A stretch of 64,000 nucleotides of DNA from Streptomyces sp. NBRC 110035 (GTDB lineage: Bacteria; Actinomycetota; Actinomycetes; Streptomycetales; Streptomycetaceae): positions 1 to 64,000 of the forward strand of contig NZ_BBNN01000032.1 in NCBI RefSeq assembly GCF_000829695.1. Direction: 5' to 3'. Positions 18,088 to 28,283 of this stretch are shown piece by piece. Positions within the stretch are counted from its first letter, which is position 1. Each line of letters begins with the position of its first letter. A program made the translations under genes and the position numbers. Below the pieces are notes generated by a model, which was not told where the DNA came from, did no database searches, and worked only from the letters and a program-made list of their open reading frames with translations.

Positions 18088-19011
18088 GTGGGACGCTACG
18101 TCGTCCGGCGGCTGCTCCAGATGATCCCGGTGTTCGTCGGGGCCACGCTGCTGATCTTCCTCATGGTGAACGTGATGGGCGACCCCATCGCCGGACTCTG
18201 CGGCGAGCGGCGCTGCGACCCGGCGACGGCCGCCCGGCTGGAGCGGGAGTTCGGCCTAGACAAGCCCGTCCGGCAGCAGTACCTGACCTACATGGGCAAC
18301 CTGTTCACCGGCGACTTCGGCACGGCGTTCAACGGCCAGGAGGTCACCGAGCTGATGGCGACCGCGTTCCCCGTCACCATCCGGCTCACGCTCATCGCGA
18401 TCCTCTTCGAGATCGTCGTCGGCATCGCCCTGGGCGTGGTCACCGGACTGCGCCGGGGACGGCCCGTCGACACCGGCGTCCTGCTGCTCACCCTCGTCGT
18501 CATCTCCGTCCCCACCTTCGTCACCGGTCTGCTGCTCCAGCTGCTGCTGGGGGTGAAGTGGGGGTGGATCAGCCCGTCGGTGTCCTCCGGGGCCCCGTTC
18601 GACGAGCTGCTCCTGCCCGGCCTGGTGCTGGCCTCCGTCTCGCTGGCCTACGTCACCCGGCTGACCCGTACCTCCATCGCCGAGAACCGGCGCTCCGACT
18701 ACGTCCGCACCGCCGTCGCCAAGGGGCTGCCCCGACGCCGGGTGATCACCCGGCACCTGCTGCGCAACTCCCTCATCCCGGTGGTCACCTTCATCGGCGC
18801 GGACATCGGCTTCCTCATGGGCGGCGCGATCGTCACCGAGCGGATCTTCAACATCCACGGCGTCGGCTACCAGATCTACCAGGGCATCCTGCGGCAGAAC
18901 ACCCAGACCGTCGTCGGCTTCGTGACCGTCCTCGTGCTGGTCTTCCTGGTCGCCAACCTCGTCGTCGATCTTCTGTACGCTGTTCTCGACCCGAGGATCC
19001 GCTATGCCTGA
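18088..19011 (+). CDS. Peptide ABC transporter permease, OppB/DppB type
   Basis: This 307-aa inner-membrane permease of the second importer starts with GTG 18088, six bases after the lipoprotein stop. It opens with a hydrophobic segment (MIPVFVGATLLIFLMVNV) and has the DppB-type loop around CGERRC. It ends in DLLYAVLDPRIRYA. The EAA-like loop (RSDYVRTAVAKGLPRRRVITRH, shown here only as the family landmark) lies before the last two membrane segments. The next gene overlaps it by 8 bases, indicating translational coupling. Confidence 0.93.
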   Translation: MGRYVVRRLLQMIPVFVGATLLIFLMVNVMGDPIAGLCGERRCDPATAARLEREFGLDKPVRQQYLTYMGNLFTGDFGTAFNGQEVTELMATAFPVTIRLTLIAILFEIVVGIALGVVTGLRRGRPVDTGVLLLTLVVISVPTFVTGLLLQLLLGVKWGWISPSVSSGAPFDELLLPGLVLASVSLAYVTRLTRTSIAENRRSDYVRTAVAKGLPRRRVITRHLLRNSLIPVVTFIGADIGFLMGGAIVTERIFNIHGVGYQIYQGILRQNTQTVVGFVTVLVLVFLVANLVVDLLYAVLDPRIRYA

Positions 19012-19984
19012 ACCGCACTTCGACCCCGACCGCGCCGTCGCCGGGACCGGCATGGGCGGCACCATGGACCTGGGCGTCGACGAGGCCGAGACCCTCGAGA
19101 AGCCCCCGTCCGGCCCCGACGGCACCGGCCCGCAGGACAGACCGCGCTCCCTGTGGTCCGACGCCTGGCGCGACCTGCGCCGCAACCCCGTCTTCGTCGT
19201 CTCCTCCCTGGTGATCCTCTTCCTGGTCGTCATCTCCCTGTGGCCCTCGCTGATCGCCTCCGGCAGCCCGCTCAAGTGCGACCTCGCCAAGGCCCAGGAG
19301 GGCTCGCAGGCCGGTCACCCCTTCGGCTTCAACGGGCAGGGATGCGACGTCTACACCCGTACCGTCCACGGCGCCCGTACGTCCGTCACCGTCGGCGTCT
19401 GCGCCACGCTCGGCGTCGCGGTCCTCGGCAGCGTCCTGGGCGCGCTGGCCGGCTTCTTCGGCGGGGTGTGGGACTCGGTCCTGTCCCGGATCACCGACGT
19501 CTTCTTCGCGATCCCGGTCGTCCTCGGCGGCCTGGTGCTGCTGTCCGTCATCACCAGCACCACCGTCTGGCCCGTCATCGGCTTCATCGTGCTGCTGGGC
19601 TGGCCGCAGCTCTCCCGGATCGCCCGCGGCTCGGTCATCACCGCCAAGCAGAACGACTACGTCCAGGCCGCGCGCGCCCTCGGCGCCTCGAACTCCCGTC
19701 TGATGCTCCGGCACATCGCGCCCAACGCCGTCGCCCCGGTCATCGTCGTGGCGACCATCGCGCTCGGTACGTACATCTCACTGGAGGCGACCCTGTCCTA
19801 CCTCGGCGTCGGCCTGAAGCCGCCCAGCGTGTCCTGGGGCATCGACATCTCCGCGGCCTCGCCCTACATCCGCAACGCCCCGCACGCGCTGCTGTGGCCC
19901 TCCGGCGCTCTCGCGATCACCGTCCTGGCGTTCATCATGCTCGGCGACGCGGTGCGCGACGCCCTCGACCCGAAGCTGAGGTGA
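19004..19984 (+). CDS. Peptide ABC transporter permease, OppC/DppC type
   Basis: This 326-aa permease has a hydrophilic N-terminus of about 60 residues, then about six membrane segments starting at FVVSSLVILFLVVISLWP. The EAA loop reads VQAARALGASNSRLMLRHI. The ATG overlaps the preceding permease by 8 bases. It pairs with the OppB-type protein to form the channel of the second importer. Confidence 0.93.
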   Translation: MPEPHFDPDRAVAGTGMGGTMDLGVDEAETLEKPPSGPDGTGPQDRPRSLWSDAWRDLRRNPVFVVSSLVILFLVVISLWPSLIASGSPLKCDLAKAQEGSQAGHPFGFNGQGCDVYTRTVHGARTSVTVGVCATLGVAVLGSVLGALAGFFGGVWDSVLSRITDVFFAIPVVLGGLVLLSVITSTTVWPVIGFIVLLGWPQLSRIARGSVITAKQNDYVQAARALGASNSRLMLRHIAPNAVAPVIVVATIALGTYISLEATLSYLGVGLKPPSVSWGIDISAASPYIRNAPHALLWPSGALAITVLAFIMLGDAVRDALDPKLR

Positions 19985-19993
19985 GCTGCCGTC

Positions 19994-20969
<976 letters not shown>

Positions 20970-20977
<8 letters not shown>

Positions 20978-22064
20978 GCCGAGAGGCGGGACGGAGGGAA
21001 AACCGACCCAGCAGCCGGGCTTCGAGAAGGGCGCCGGGCCCGCCGGAGAACCGATTCTGGAGGTCTCCGGGCTGGTCAAGCACTACCCGCTGACCCGGGG
21101 CGTCCTGATCCGCAAACAGGTGGGCGCCGTGAAGGCCGTCGACGGGGTCGACTTCACGCTCGGCCGGGGCGAGACCCTGGGTATCGTGGGCGAGTCGGGG
21201 TGCGGCAAGTCCACGGTCGCGAAGATGCTGGTCCACCTGGAGAGGCCGACGGCCGGCACGATCCGCTACAAGGGCGAGGACGTCACCAGGCTGTCGGGGA
21301 AGGCACTGAAGGCCGTCCGCCGCAACATCCAGATGGTGTTCCAGGACCCGTACACCTCCCTCAACCCCCGGATGACGGTGGGCGACATCATCGGGGAGCC
21401 CTTCGACATCCACCCCGAGGTGGCGCCGAAGGGCGACCGGCGGGGGCGGGTGCGGCACCTGCTGGACGTGGTCGGGCTCAACCCGGAGTACATCAACCGG
21501 TATCCGCACCAGTTCTCCGGCGGGCAGCGCCAGCGCATCGGCATCGCCCGCGGGCTGGCGCTGCGCCCCGAGGTGATCGTCGCCGACGAACCGGTCTCCG
21601 CGCTGGACGTCTCCGTCCAGGCCCAGGTCATCAACCTGATGGACCGGCTGCAGAGCGAGTTCGACCTGGCGTTCGTCTTCATCGCCCACGACCTGTCGAT
21701 CGTCCGGCACATCTCCGACCGGGTCGGCGTGATGTACCTGGGCCGGATCGTCGAGATCGGCACCGACACCCAGATCTACGACCACCCGACCCACCCGTAC
21801 ACGCAGGCACTCCTGTCCGCCGTCCCCGTACCGGACCCACAGGCACGGGAGCACCGCGAGCGGATCATCCTCACCGGCGACGTCCCGTCCCCGACGAACA
21901 TCCCCTCCGGCTGCCGCTTCCGCACCCGCTGCTGGAAGGCACGGGCGCGCTGCGCCGAGGAGGTCCCGCTGCTGGCGGTCCCCGAGGTGTTCCGCAAGGC
22001 CGGCGGCCCGGCGGCGCACGACTCGGCGTGCCACTTCGCGGAGGAGAAGCAGGTGGTGCCGTAG
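20970..22064 (+). CDS. Peptide ABC transporter ATP-binding protein, OppF type
   Basis: This 364-aa ATPase has Walker A GESGCGKS, signature FSGGQRQR, Walker B VIVADEPVSALD, switch AHDLSI, and the OppF-type end SGCRFRTRCWKARARC. It is the last gene of the second five-gene importer and is closely similar in architecture to BldKE. The coupled 8-base overlap with the OppD gene argues for a fixed 1:1 ratio. Two strong hairpins follow. Confidence 0.93.
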
Positions 22065-22088
22065 GGGCCCCGGGACTGTCGGGGCCCC
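22064..22088 (+). terminator. Hairpin at the end of the second importer operon
   Basis: A 9-bp perfect stem (22064-22072 with 22080-22088) has a 7-base loop. It begins at the last base of the stop codon of the OppF-type gene. Confidence 0.75.
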
Positions 22089-22116
22089 GACGGAACCGGG
22101 GGAGCCGCCGGCGGGC

Positions 22117-22156
22117 GGCTGACGGGGGCGGGTGCGGCCGGCCGCCCCCGTCAGCC
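22117..22156. terminator. Second, 15-bp perfect hairpin
   Basis: Arms 22117-22131 and 22142-22156 are exact complements with a 10-base loop. Together with the preceding hairpin it isolates the importer operon. It may also stop leftward transcription from the region beyond. Confidence 0.8.
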
Positions 22157-22445
22157 AGGGTGCCGTGGGCGAACCCGGCGGGTCCGAGGGGGTTGGCCCA
22201 GGGGCGCGGGGCACCGGCCCCAGGGGCACCGGGGCCGGGCCCGCAGGCCGGGAACCGCCGACGGGAAGGGGCCGGTGGCGGGCCCCGCCGGTGCGAGGCC
22301 GTGACGCGGCCGGGCGGTGCAACGGGCCGGGGCGACATGGCGCGCCCCGGCCCGTTCACGGCACCCGCACGGCCGTACGCTGGACAGCCTCGCGTGTCCG
22401 TATATCGGTACCGCTTCCCCGGAGTTGCCTCCGTGTTAACGGAAC
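22157..22445. other. Non-coding stretch without a recognised gene
   Basis: I see no supported gene here. Overlapping open frames exist on both strands but have no recognisable similarity. The part at 22375-22440 is less GC-rich and could hold a promoter. Confidence 0.4.
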
Positions 22446-22916
22446 TCAGCCTCCGGAGCGGCGGATGCGGACGAGGTTTCGGGGGAGCCGGTGTCCGTGC
22501 CGCCGGGGGTTCCCTTCCACGGTCGTCGTGGCCGCGTGTCGCGCAAGGGCCTTTCGCGCGGAGGGAGTTGGCCCCCCGACGGGAGCCACGGAGGTCGCCG
22601 CCTCCACCAGGTCGAAGCGCTCGAGGAGTTCGGCTGCGGTGCGGCGGCCCTCGCTGCGGGGGAGGTGGTGCAGGTCCGCCATGAGGAGCGTGTTCTCCTC
22701 GCCGGTGATCAAACCGTCGACGGCGGAGAACCGGCCGGTGACGCCGATCGCGGCGCGCACGGCCTGCGGATCGGCGGCCGGGTCGTGGCCGCCGACCCGC
22801 AGCTCGTCGGCGTCGGCGGTGACGAGGGTGAAGAGGAACTTCACGGCGGTGGCCTTGCCGGCGTTGTTCGGGCCGAGCAGCGCGAACGGCGCTGCTCCGT
22901 GGTCCCACGGCCCGGG
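22446..22916 (-). pseudogene. Fragment of a DrrA-type ABC transporter ATPase
   Basis: Read leftward from about 22916, the frame gives a Walker-A-like GPNNAGKAT (normally GPNGAGKTT). The family sequence follows: VGGHDPAADPQAVRAAIGVTG, then RTAAELLERFDLVEAA. This matches the N-terminal half of daunorubicin-type (DrrA) ATPases. The signature, Walker B and switch regions are absent, and there is no start codon in a suitable place. It is therefore a fragment cut at both ends, with a degraded P-loop. An imperfect 16-base direct repeat (GTCCGTGGTGACGGTC) at about 22950-22982 lies at its upstream boundary. Confidence 0.8.
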
Positions 22917-22997
22917 GTCGCCGGCGGTCGGGTTCCGCCGGCGGTCGGTCCGTGGTGACGGTCCCGGTCCGTGGTGACGGTCGGGCCGTGGCGGTGG

Positions 22998-25151
22998 TCA
23001 GCCGTGCGTCGTCAGGCCCAGCGAGCGCCTGAGGAAGTCCAGCTGGAGGCGGAGCAGGTTCTCGGCGACCTCCTCCTGCGGGGTCATGTGCGTGACGCCG
23101 GACAGGGGCAGCACCTCGTGGGGCCGGCCGGCCGCGAGGAGGGCCGAGGACAGGCGCAGCGAGTGGGCGACCACGACGTTGTCGTCCGCCAGCCCGTGGA
23201 CGATCATCATGGGGCGGTGCGGTGCGGCGGCGTCGACCAGGCCCGCGTCGTCGATCACCGAGTTGCGGCGGTAGGCCTCCGGCTGCTCGTCCGGGTGACC
23301 GAGGTAGCGCTCCTGGTAGTGGGTGTCGTACAGGCGCAGGTCGGTGACCGGGGCGCCCACCACGGCCGCGTGGAAGACGTCCGGCCGGCGCAGTGCCGCG
23401 AGGGCGGCCAGGTAGCCGCCGAAGGACCAGCCGCGGATGGCGACGCGGCCCAGGTCGAGCGGGAAGTCGGCGGCGAGGGCCTGGAGCGCGTCCACCTGGT
23501 CCTGGAGGGTGACCGCGGCGATGTCGTCCCTGACGGCCTTCTCCCAGGCGGGAGAGTGGCCGGGGGTGCCGCGGCCGTCGGCGACGACCACCGCGAAGCC
23601 CTGGTCGGCGAACCACTGCGAGGTCAGGTGGGGGTTGTGCGCGGCCACCACGCGCTGGCCGTGCGGGCCGCCGTAGGGGTCCATGAGGACGGGGAGGGGA
23701 GTGCCGCCGTGGTAGTCCGTTGGCATAAGCACGGCGCACGGAATTTTGCGTGCGCCCCCCTGGGTGAGCGTCACCCGGGGGGACATACCGGGGTCTTCGG
23801 CGTGGGAGCGGACGGTCGCCGTCGGTTTCCCGTCACGCAGGACCCGCGCCCGTGTCCCCGGCCGGTCCGGCGTCGCGGACACGAGTACGGTCACGCCCCC
23901 GGCGCGTACCGCGGAGTGCACGCCGGGCTCCTGGGAGACGCGCTCCACGCCCAGTTCGTTCACCCGGTAGACGTGCACCTCGCCGATCTCCGGCCCGCCG
24001 TCCGACGCCCCCGGTCTCGGTGCCGGCTCCGCTCCCGCCGACGCCGACACCAGCACGTCGTCGTCCGACACGTCCAGTACCGCGCGGATGTGCAACTGCG
24101 TTCCGGTCAGTGGACGTTCGCCGACGGCGAGTCGTCGTGCACCCCCCTCGTCGGTGATCCGGACCAGCTGCCCCGAGGGGCTCCAGCACGGCACCCCCGC
24201 GAAAAGATCCAGCCAAACTGGATCTTCGTCGGCGTGCACCATCCGGGTCGCCCCGGTGTCCGGGTCCACCGCCAGGAACAGCTGACTGCGCTGGTCGCGC
24301 GCCTGTACGAGCAGCAGTGGCGCACCCGCCGCTGACCAGTGCACATGCGCCATGTACGGGTACCGCGCCCAGTCCCACACGACCTCCGTACGCGCCCCGT
24401 CGAGCCCGATCACGAACAGCCGCACCTCCGCGTTCGCGGTGCCCGCCGCCGGGTACGCCACCCGCTGCGGCTCCCGTCCCGGGTGCGCCGGATCGGAGAT
24501 CCACCACCGCCTCACCGGCGTGTCGTCCACGCGTGCCACCAGCAGCCGGTCCGAGTCGGGCGCCCACCAGAAGCCCCGCGAACGCCCCATCTCCTCGGCC
24601 GCGACGAACTCCGCCAGACCGTAGGTGACGTTCTCCGCCTCGGGGGCGGCCAGCGCGCGGTCCTCCGTCCCCTCGGCGCCCACGACCCGCAGCGCGCCCT
24701 GCGCGACGTACGCGACGTGACGCCCGTCGGGCGACGGCCGGGGGTCGATCACCGGTGTGGGAGTGGGCAGTTCACGCGCCGTCCCGGCCCGCAGCTCGGC
24801 CGTGAAAAGCCGCCCTGACAAGGAGAAAGAGGCCAACTCGACCTGCGCGTCGGTGGCGTAGCCGACGATGCCGGCGCCTCCCTCACGACTGCGTTCGCGC
24901 CGCGCCCGCTCCTGGGGCGACAGGCTCTCCGCGGCGCCGCCCAACAGGGCGTGCGGGTCGGCCGCCACGCGCTCCCCGCCGTCCCGGGGGTCGAGCACCC
25001 ACAGCGAATTCGCCCGGTCCGTACCGGAACCCGAGCGCAGGAACACCACCCGGGAACCGTCGGGTGCCACGGTGAACGATCGCGGCGCGCCGAGCGTGAA
25101 CCGCTGGGTGCGGGCGTGCCGTCGGGGGAAGGAGTCAGCGTCTGTGGTCAT
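22998..25151 (-). CDS. S9 family prolyl oligopeptidase / dipeptidyl peptidase IV-like peptidase
   Basis: This 717-aa serine peptidase has an N-terminal beta-propeller (DPP_IV N) and a C-terminal alpha/beta hydrolase domain. The nucleophile is in GWSFGGY (S576), the acid in HGLADDN (about D656) and the histidine in GVTHM (H688). No signal peptide is seen, so it is probably cytoplasmic. I chose ATG 25151; a longer frame exists but the upstream part is AT-rich and promoter-like. It is well placed to process peptides delivered by the two importers upstream, although it is transcribed in the opposite direction. Confidence 0.9.
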   Translation of the reverse strand: MTTDADSFPRRHARTQRFTLGAPRSFTVAPDGSRVVFLRSGSGTDRANSLWVLDPRDGGERVAADPHALLGGAAESLSPQERARRERSREGGAGIVGYATDAQVELASFSLSGRLFTAELRAGTARELPTPTPVIDPRPSPDGRHVAYVAQGALRVVGAEGTEDRALAAPEAENVTYGLAEFVAAEEMGRSRGFWWAPDSDRLLVARVDDTPVRRWWISDPAHPGREPQRVAYPAAGTANAEVRLFVIGLDGARTEVVWDWARYPYMAHVHWSAAGAPLLLVQARDQRSQLFLAVDPDTGATRMVHADEDPVWLDLFAGVPCWSPSGQLVRITDEGGARRLAVGERPLTGTQLHIRAVLDVSDDDVLVSASAGAEPAPRPGASDGGPEIGEVHVYRVNELGVERVSQEPGVHSAVRAGGVTVLVSATPDRPGTRARVLRDGKPTATVRSHAEDPGMSPRVTLTQGGARKIPCAVLMPTDYHGGTPLPVLMDPYGGPHGQRVVAAHNPHLTSQWFADQGFAVVVADGRGTPGHSPAWEKAVRDDIAAVTLQDQVDALQALAADFPLDLGRVAIRGWSFGGYLAALAALRRPDVFHAAVVGAPVTDLRLYDTHYQERYLGHPDEQPEAYRRNSVIDDAGLVDAAAPHRPMMIVHGLADDNVVVAHSLRLSSALLAAGRPHEVLPLSGVTHMTPQEEVAENLLRLQLDFLRRSLGLTTHG

Positions 25152-25330
25152 GCCATGACCATATTGGCCATGCGCCCCCTTGTGCGGCCGTGCGCCGATC
25201 GATGCGCACGTACCGATAGTTATGATCGTTGGCGCATAGTGGGTATGAACCTGCTGGCTGCTGTACGGATTTATCTGCCCCCATATTCCTACCCCCCCTG
25301 TCGTCCTGGGATCCTTGGAGGTGAGCCGCC

Positions 25331-25525
25331 GTGGCACTCTCGATTTCGGCGGTAGTGCTGCTGGCGATCATCGTCTTCCTGCTGATCAAGAAGTCGGGCC
25401 TCAAGGCGGGGCATGCGGTCGTCTGCATGCTCCTCGGCTTCTACATGGCGTCGTCGACGATCGCGCCCACGATCAGCGAGCTGACGACCAACATCGCGGG
25501 GATGATCGGCAGCATCAACTTCTGA
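25331..25525 (+). CDS. Small conserved membrane protein
   Basis: This 64-aa protein has GTG start 25331 after GGAGGTGAGCC. It has a hydrophobic N-terminal segment (residues 4-19), a Lys-rich turn (IKKSGLKAGHAV) and a second hydrophobic segment near 27-45. It resembles small proteins found in many streptomycetes; I do not know its function. It is divergent from the S9 peptidase gene across about 180 bases that include an AT-rich segment. Confidence 0.75.
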   Translation: MALSISAVVLLAIIVFLLIKKSGLKAGHAVVCMLLGFYMASSTIAPTISELTTNIAGMIGSINF

Positions 25526-25596
25526 CCGGCCGGCCCCGGGCTCCTGCCGGGCTGCCGGCGCACCGGGCGGGCCCGGACAGACCCTGGGACGGGCGT

Positions 25597-26088
25597 GTGA
25601 AGGAAGCCGGGCTGCTCGCTGTCACCGGGCTCCTTGCGGTGTGGCTGCTGTGGAGCCTCTGGAACCTCTACCGCATCCCCGTCGGCCTGCGCGACGGATC
25701 GTAACAGCGCCCGCTGTGGTGGGCGCGCCTGTGGTCCCTCGCGCTGTTCGTCGGCTTCGCGGCCTGGCTCCGGGGAGCGCTCGGCGGCGGGCTCGACGTC
25801 GGTGAGACGTGCGCGTACACCCATCACCAGACGTACGACAGCGCCTACCGGTCGGCCCATGTCGAGGAGTCCCAGAGGCTGTTCCCGCTGCACAACAAGT
25901 GCAACGCGGAGTACGACCTGGTGCCGGGGCGGGTCAACCCGACCGTGGTGAACTGCGCCGCCTTCGTGCTGCTCGCCACCGCCGTGCTGCTGTGGTTCGG
26001 CATCGCGCGTCTCACCCGTGGTGGCGCGTCGCGGACGGCGGCGGAGCGACTCGTGCGTGTCGACCCCTCGCTCGTTACTTGCCGGTAA
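25597..26088 (+). pseudogene. Membrane protein gene interrupted by an in-frame TAA
   Basis: GTG 25597 opens 35 codons with one membrane segment (LLAVTGLLAVWLLWSLWNLY), then TAA at 25702-25704. The same frame then stays open for 127 codons to TAA at 26086-26088 and encodes two more hydrophobic segments (LWSLALFVGFAAW and AAFVLLATAVLLWFGIA). Between them is a loop with Cys, His and Tyr (TCAYTHHQTYDSAYRS). No ATG, GTG or TTG occurs near the start of the second part. The simplest reading is one 163-codon gene broken by a nonsense change. Two separate genes, or a sequencing error, are alternatives. The family is not recognised. Confidence 0.65.
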
Positions 26089-26135
26089 GGAATGATGGCG
26101 GGCCAGTATCCACGCGTTCAGGGGCGGAGCCGGCG

Positions 26136-27551
26136 ATGACGACTTCCGAGGAACAGACCAGGATCCACGCCTTCCGGGACGACGCCCTCGGCGACCACGA
26201 CGCCGTCGGGCTCGCCGAGGCGATCCGGCGGGGAGAGGTGAGCGCGGCCGAGGCCGCCCGCGACGCGGCGGCACGGGTCAGGGCCGTGGACGCCCGCCTC
26301 CACGCCGTCCAGGTGCACGTCGACGCCCCGGACCACGGCTCCGGGCACCCCGGTGCCCTCACCGGGGTGCCGACCTTCGTCAAGGACAACACCGACTACC
26401 GGGGACTGCCCACCGGACACGGCAGCGCCGCGTTCGCGCCGAAGGACGCCCGCCGGCACGCCCCGTTCGCCCGGCAGTTCGTCAGCACCGGCGTCACGGT
26501 GCTCGGCAAGACCCGGCTGCCCGAGTTCGGGTTCAGCCCGACCACGGAGTACGAGGACGCCGCGCCCGTCCGTAACCCGTGGCACACGGGCCACTCGGCG
26601 GGCGGCTCGTCCGGCGGCAGCGCGGCACTCGTCGCCGCCGGGGCGGTGCCGATCGCGCACGCCAACGACGGCGGCGGCTCGATCCGGATTCCCGCCGCCT
26701 GCTGCGGACTCGTCGGACTGAAGCCCACCCGCGGCCGGATGGTCCCGAACGCGCAGGGCCGCCAACTGCCGATCGACGTCGTCACCGACGGCGTGGTGAG
26801 CCGCTCGGTACGGGACAGCGCCGCGTTCCTCGCCGCCGCCGAGCAGCACTGGCGCAACCCGAAGCTGCCGCCCGTCGGCCTGGTCGAGGGCCCCTCGGAG
26901 CGTCGGCTGCGCGTCGGCCTCGTGGTGGACTCGCCGAGCGGTGTCCCCTCCGACGCCGCGACCCGGGCGGCCGTCACACGGACGGCACAGCGGCTGGAGC
27001 GGCTCGGCCACACCGTGCAGCCGGTCCAGCTGTCGATCGACCCGCGCTTCACCGAGGACTTCCTCACCTACTGGGGCCTGCTGTCGTTCCTGATCGGCGT
27101 CACCGGCAGGACGCTCGGCCCGGACTTCGACCGGCGCCGCATGGACGGTCTCAGCCGGGGTCTGCGCGAGACGTACGTGCGGAACTGGCCGCGCACACCG
27201 GGCGTGGTGCGGCGGCTGAAGCGCACGCGGGAGCCGTACGCGGCGGCGTTCCGCGGACTCGACCTCGTCCTCTCCCCGGTCCTCGCCCACACCACGCCCC
27301 CGCTCGGCCACCTCGCCCCGAGCGTCCCCTACGCGACCCTGATCGACCGCATCGTCGCCTACGTGGCGTTCACCCCGGTCAACAACGTCGTCGGAACGCC
27401 GTCGATCTCGGTCCCGGCCACGAGCACGACGCCGGACGGCCTCCCCGTCGGCGTCATGTTCTCCGGCCGCCCGGGCGCCGAACGGACGCTGCTGGAGCTC
27501 GCGTTCGAGCTGGAGGCCGACCAGCCGTTCCGGCGGGTCCAGGACCTCTGA
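26136..27551 (+). CDS. Amidase-signature family amidase
   Basis: This 471-aa cytoplasmic hydrolase cleaves C-N amide bonds of an unknown substrate. The Ser-cisSer-Lys triad is complete: K83 in FVKDN, the GGSSGGS motif at 156-162, and the nucleophile S182 in DGGGSIR. ATG 26136 has GGAG about 8 bases upstream. It looks intact although its neighbours on both sides are broken. No partner gene suggests the substrate. Confidence 0.9.
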   Translation: MTTSEEQTRIHAFRDDALGDHDAVGLAEAIRRGEVSAAEAARDAAARVRAVDARLHAVQVHVDAPDHGSGHPGALTGVPTFVKDNTDYRGLPTGHGSAAFAPKDARRHAPFARQFVSTGVTVLGKTRLPEFGFSPTTEYEDAAPVRNPWHTGHSAGGSSGGSAALVAAGAVPIAHANDGGGSIRIPAACCGLVGLKPTRGRMVPNAQGRQLPIDVVTDGVVSRSVRDSAAFLAAAEQHWRNPKLPPVGLVEGPSERRLRVGLVVDSPSGVPSDAATRAAVTRTAQRLERLGHTVQPVQLSIDPRFTEDFLTYWGLLSFLIGVTGRTLGPDFDRRRMDGLSRGLRETYVRNWPRTPGVVRRLKRTREPYAAAFRGLDLVLSPVLAHTTPPLGHLAPSVPYATLIDRIVAYVAFTPVNNVVGTPSISVPATSTTPDGLPVGVMFSGRPGAERTLLELAFELEADQPFRRVQDL

Positions 27552-27714
27552 CGGGCTCGCCGGGCAGGCGCAGGACGTGAACGGCCGGGAGCGGCGAGGG
27601 GCTGCCCATGCGCGGGTGGTGGAATCGGCGTTGGCAGGTCCTGACGAAATGGCCGGCGGGCGGCGGCGCCCGGTGTTTTCGTGAGACCACTGTTCCGGCT
27701 GGACCGGCGCCGGC

Positions 27715-28077
27715 CAACACTTCACGCTCAAGCAGCGCCCGCTCACCCGCGCCCACCTGGACGACTTCGTGGCGGCCTACCGGCCGGGCGAGCCCTCGTC
27801 GTCCCGCGTCGAGTCCGAGTCCGAGTCCGAGGACGGGAACGGGCCGTTCAAGAAGTTCGGACAAGAGGACCTGATCGCCCGCGACAAGGTCGACCGCGAC
27901 CATCACGTGGAGGAGGGACCCCGCCCCCGACGACGCCGACAGCGGGCTGCCGCGCGAGGTGATCGTCCGCGACCTCCGGCCCGCCCTCAACGAGTTCACC
28001 GCCGTCGCCCGTTCCCTGGGCAGCGAGGTGGACGTACCGGAGGCCGAGGCCGAGGCCGAGGAGGAACGGCCCGTCAG
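27715..28077 (+). pseudogene. Fragment of a type I restriction-modification methylase (HsdM C-terminus), frameshifted
   Basis: From 27715 the frame gives FTLKQRPLTRAHLDDFVAAY, then FKKFGQEDLIARDKVDRD, which matches the C-terminal region of HsdM adenine methylases. After the GAC at 27898-27900 the frame is lost; skipping one C (27900/27901) restores ITWRRDPAPDDADSGLPREV and ALNEFTAVARSLGSEVD, again family-like. The catalytic NPPF motif and the rest of the protein are absent, and no hsdS or hsdR is seen. This is a relic of a former R-M locus. A Ser-Glu repeat (SRVESESESE) interrupts the conserved sequence. Confidence 0.75.
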
Positions 28078-28283
28078 CCCTCGACCGCGTACGGCACGAA
28101 GTCGGCCCACGCGGCGGGGGCGAAGGCCGGCCGGCCGCCCTCCACGTCCTTGGAGTCACGGACGTGGACGGTGTCGGGCTGGGTGGCGATCTCTACGCAT
28201 GAGTCGCCCTCACTGCCGCTGCTGTAGCTGCTCTTGAACCACGCCAGGTCCGAGGCATCCCCGGACGAGGTGTTGCGGATCAT
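28074..28283 (-). CDS. DUF397 domain protein
   Basis: This 69-aa protein has the DUF397 core WFKSSYSSGSEGDSCVEIA, followed by VHVRDSKD and WADFV near the end. DUF397 proteins in streptomycetes are usually encoded beside an XRE regulator and an anti-sigma-like ATPase, and some such pairs act as regulators or toxin-antitoxin-like sets. Its ATG overlaps the stop of the XRE gene by 4 bases (28280-28283). It appears intact, but its coupled upstream partner is frameshifted. Confidence 0.88.
   Translation of the reverse strand: MIRNTSSGDASDLAWFKSSYSSGSEGDSCVEIATQPDTVHVRDSKDVEGGRPAFAPAAWADFVPYAVEG

Noticed and set aside
22132..22977. A plus-strand 281-codon frame over the ABC ATPase fragment
   Set aside because: The minus strand carries recognisable ATPase sequence; the plus-strand translation is Arg/Pro/Gly-rich without a match.
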